This document shows, piece by piece, positions 20,699 to 22,153 of a DNA stretch of 22,153 nucleotides. Made by a program: the position numbers and the translations under genes. Each line of letters opens with the position of its first letter. Position 1 is the stretch's first letter. Source of the stretch: JALOAP01 sp964632355 (GTDB lineage Bacteria > Chloroflexota > Dehalococcoidia > Tepidiformales > Tepidiformaceae); assembly GCA_964632355.1 (NCBI GenBank), contig CAZWBW010000042.1:1-22153 (forward strand). Reading direction: 5' to 3'. Below the pieces are notes generated by a model that saw only the letters and a program-made list of their open reading frames with translations, did no database searches and was not told the origin of the DNA.

Positions 20699-22153
20699 AT
20701 GAAGACGTACGAAATCGAAGTAGGGGGCCGTACCCTCACCATCCAGTACGGCATCCTCGCGCAGCAGGCCAATGGCGCCGTCACGGTGCGACAGGGAGAC
20801 ACCGTGGTCCTCGTCACCGCCTGCATGGCGCAACCGCGGGAAGGCATCGACTTCTTCCCGCTGACCGTCGACTACGAAGAGCGCCTCTACGCAGTCGGCA
20901 AGATCCCCGGTGGCTTCCCCCGCCGTGAAGGCCGACCCAGCTCCGATGGCATCCTTGCCATGCGCCTTACCGACCGCGCCCTCCGGCCGCTCTTCCCCGA
21001 CGGCTTCCGCAACGAAGTCCAGATTATCGCCACCACCCTCTCCGCTGACCGCGAAAACCAGCCCGACACGCTCATCACCATCGGCGCCAGCGCCGCGCTT
21101 TCCATCAGCGACATCCCGTTCAATGGCCCCGTCAGCTCCGTCCGCGTGACCAAGCTCGACGGCGAATACATCGTCAACCCGACGTTCGAACAGACCGAGG
21201 CTGGCGATTTCGACCTCGTGGTGGCCGGCACCCGCGACGCCGTCGTCATGGTCGAAGCGGGAGCCAAGGAAGCGCCCGAAGAAGACATCATCGAGGCGAT
21301 CGAGGTCGCCATGGAGGCGAACCGCCAGATCATCGCCCTCCAGGACCAGATCGCCGCTGAAGCGAACGTCGAAAAGGCGCCGTTCACGCCGCATCTCCCG
21401 AACGAGGAGGCCAACGAGGCCGTCTACGAGTACCTCAAGGACCGGCTTCCCGAAGTGGTGGCCACGGCCGCGAGCGAGCGCAGCGACGCGAACAAGGCGA
21501 TCCGCGCCGAACTCGCCGAACACTTTGGCGAGCGCTTCACCCCCGCTGAAATCGCCGATGCGCTCTATGCCGTCATCAAGAAGGCGATGCGGAAGCAGAT
21601 CCTCGAAGAGGGCCGCCGCGCCGATGGCCGCGGCGTGAAGGACATCCGCGAACTCGAAATCCACGTCGGCGTCCTGCCGCGCACGCACGGCAGCGGTCTG
21701 TTCCGGCGCGGCCAGACGCAAGTCCTTACCATCGCCACGCTCGGCGGGATCAGCATGGCGCAGAAGCTCGACACCCTCTCGCCCGAGGAGTCGAAGCGCT
21801 ACATGCACCACTACAACTTCCCGCCATACTCGGTCGGCGAAGTTCGGCCCATCCGCGGCGCTGGCCGGCGCGAAATCGGCCACGGCGCACTCGCCGAACG
21901 CGCCCTCGAGCCGGTGCTCCCCTCGCAGGACGAATTCCCCTACGCGCTTCGCCTCGTCAGCGAAGTCATGTCGTCGAACGGCTCCACGTCGATGGCCAGC
22001 GTCTGCGGCTCCACGCTCGCGCTGATGGATGCCGGTGTGCCCATCTCGGCGCCCGTCGCGGGTATCGCCATGGGCCTCATCATGGGCGACGACGGCCAGT
22101 ACAAGATCCTGACGGACATCGCCGGCCAGGAAGACTTCATGGGCGACATGGAC
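20699..22153 (+). CDS. pnp: Polyribonucleotide nucleotidyltransferase (PNPase), 3' end beyond window
   Basis: The phosphorolytic 3'-5' exoribonuclease of RNA decay; 485 codons are visible of about 700 expected. The first RNase PH domain (about 1-140) carries FFPLTVDYEERLYAVGKIPGGF, RREGRPS and RALRPLFP. The linking helical domain is at about 230-310. The second RNase PH domain starts near 320 with GLFRRGQTQVL, HHYNFPPYSVGEVRP, GRREIGHGALAERAL and VMSSNGSTSMASVCG, which form the catalytic phosphate site. The KH and S1 RNA-binding domains must lie beyond the right edge. ATG 20699 (MKTYEIEVGGRTL) is the family start, with AGGA very close upstream. Downstream of rpsO as in most bacteria. Confidence 0.97.
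   Translation, partial: MKTYEIEVGGRTLTIQYGILAQQANGAVTVRQGDTVVLVTACMAQPREGIDFFPLTVDYEERLYAVGKIPGGFPRREGRPSSDGILAMRLTDRALRPLFPDGFRNEVQIIATTLSADRENQPDTLITIGASAALSISDIPFNGPVSSVRVTKLDGEYIVNPTFEQTEAGDFDLVVAGTRDAVVMVEAGAKEAPEEDIIEAIEVAMEANRQIIALQDQIAAEANVEKAPFTPHLPNEEANEAVYEYLKDRLPEVVATAASERSDANKAIRAELAEHFGERFTPAEIADALYAVIKKAMRKQILEEGRRADGRGVKDIRELEIHVGVLPRTHGSGLFRRGQTQVLTIATLGGISMAQKLDTLSPEESKRYMHHYNFPPYSVGEVRPIRGAGRREIGHGALAERALEPVLPSQDEFPYALRLVSEVMSSNGSTSMASVCGSTLALMDAGVPISAPVAGIAMGLIMGDDGQYKILTDIAGQEDFMGDMD

Noticed and set aside
20510..21883. A 457-codon minus-strand open frame
   Set aside because: Antisense to pnp; composition is typical of GC-rich shadow frames.

Overview
The window reads as about 22 kb of chromosomal DNA from a high-GC, free-living bacterium, dense with genes on both strands. 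Several features point to Chloroflexota (a Dehalococcoidia/Tepidiforma-like lineage) or, less likely, Actinomycetota: a polyphosphate glucokinase of the ROK family, an IdeR/MntR-type regulator, a short ribosomal protein S21, a SOD/CHRD-like lipoprotein and PRC-barrel proteins. This placement is inference from protein character; there is no rRNA in the window. I found no tRNA, CRISPR array, transposase or phage gene.

Left part (1-4.6 kb). A REC-GGDEF-HD-GYP response regulator (cut by the left edge) and a DtxR/MntR-family metalloregulator lie on the minus strand. Divergent from the regulator are two paralogous ferritin-like (ribonucleotide reductase R2-like) proteins on the plus strand. The first keeps a complete set of candidate di-iron ligands. 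The second has lost both ExxH motifs but keeps the fold landmarks and has gained an N-terminal extension. This enzyme/pseudo-enzyme pair next to a metalloregulator is the best candidate here for an undescribed system.

Accessory part (4.6-8.7 kb). A small membrane-anchored protein, a 74-residue small protein and a gene-poor stretch (about 5.48-5.95 kb) come first. Then there is a tiny minus-strand unit with a TTGACA-type promoter, a good ribosome-binding site, an 18-codon ORF and a textbook terminator. Next are a lipoprotein with runs of 4 to 10 aspartates inserted into a SOD/CHRD-like domain, a conserved 365-residue protein of unknown function, and a MerR-type HTH protein with a helical C-terminus.

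Housekeeping part (8.7-22.15 kb). This holds dinB, rpsU (apparently starting at CTG), ppgK, a small protein with a duplicated WQPAGQW motif, panE, a two-domain PRC-barrel protein, an orphan PAS-PAS histidine kinase, asd and pepA (minus), a PAP2-family membrane phosphatase, a flavin reductase, a minus-strand pair (P-loop kinase then a small dimeric alpha/beta-barrel protein, coupled by a GTGA overlap), rpsO with a terminator over its stop codon, and the first two thirds of pnp (cut by the right edge). The metabolic genes are scattered single functions (glucose phosphorylation from polyphosphate, pantothenate synthesis, the aspartate pathway, peptide turnover) rather than one pathway. Only rpsO-pnp is a classical conserved neighbourhood.
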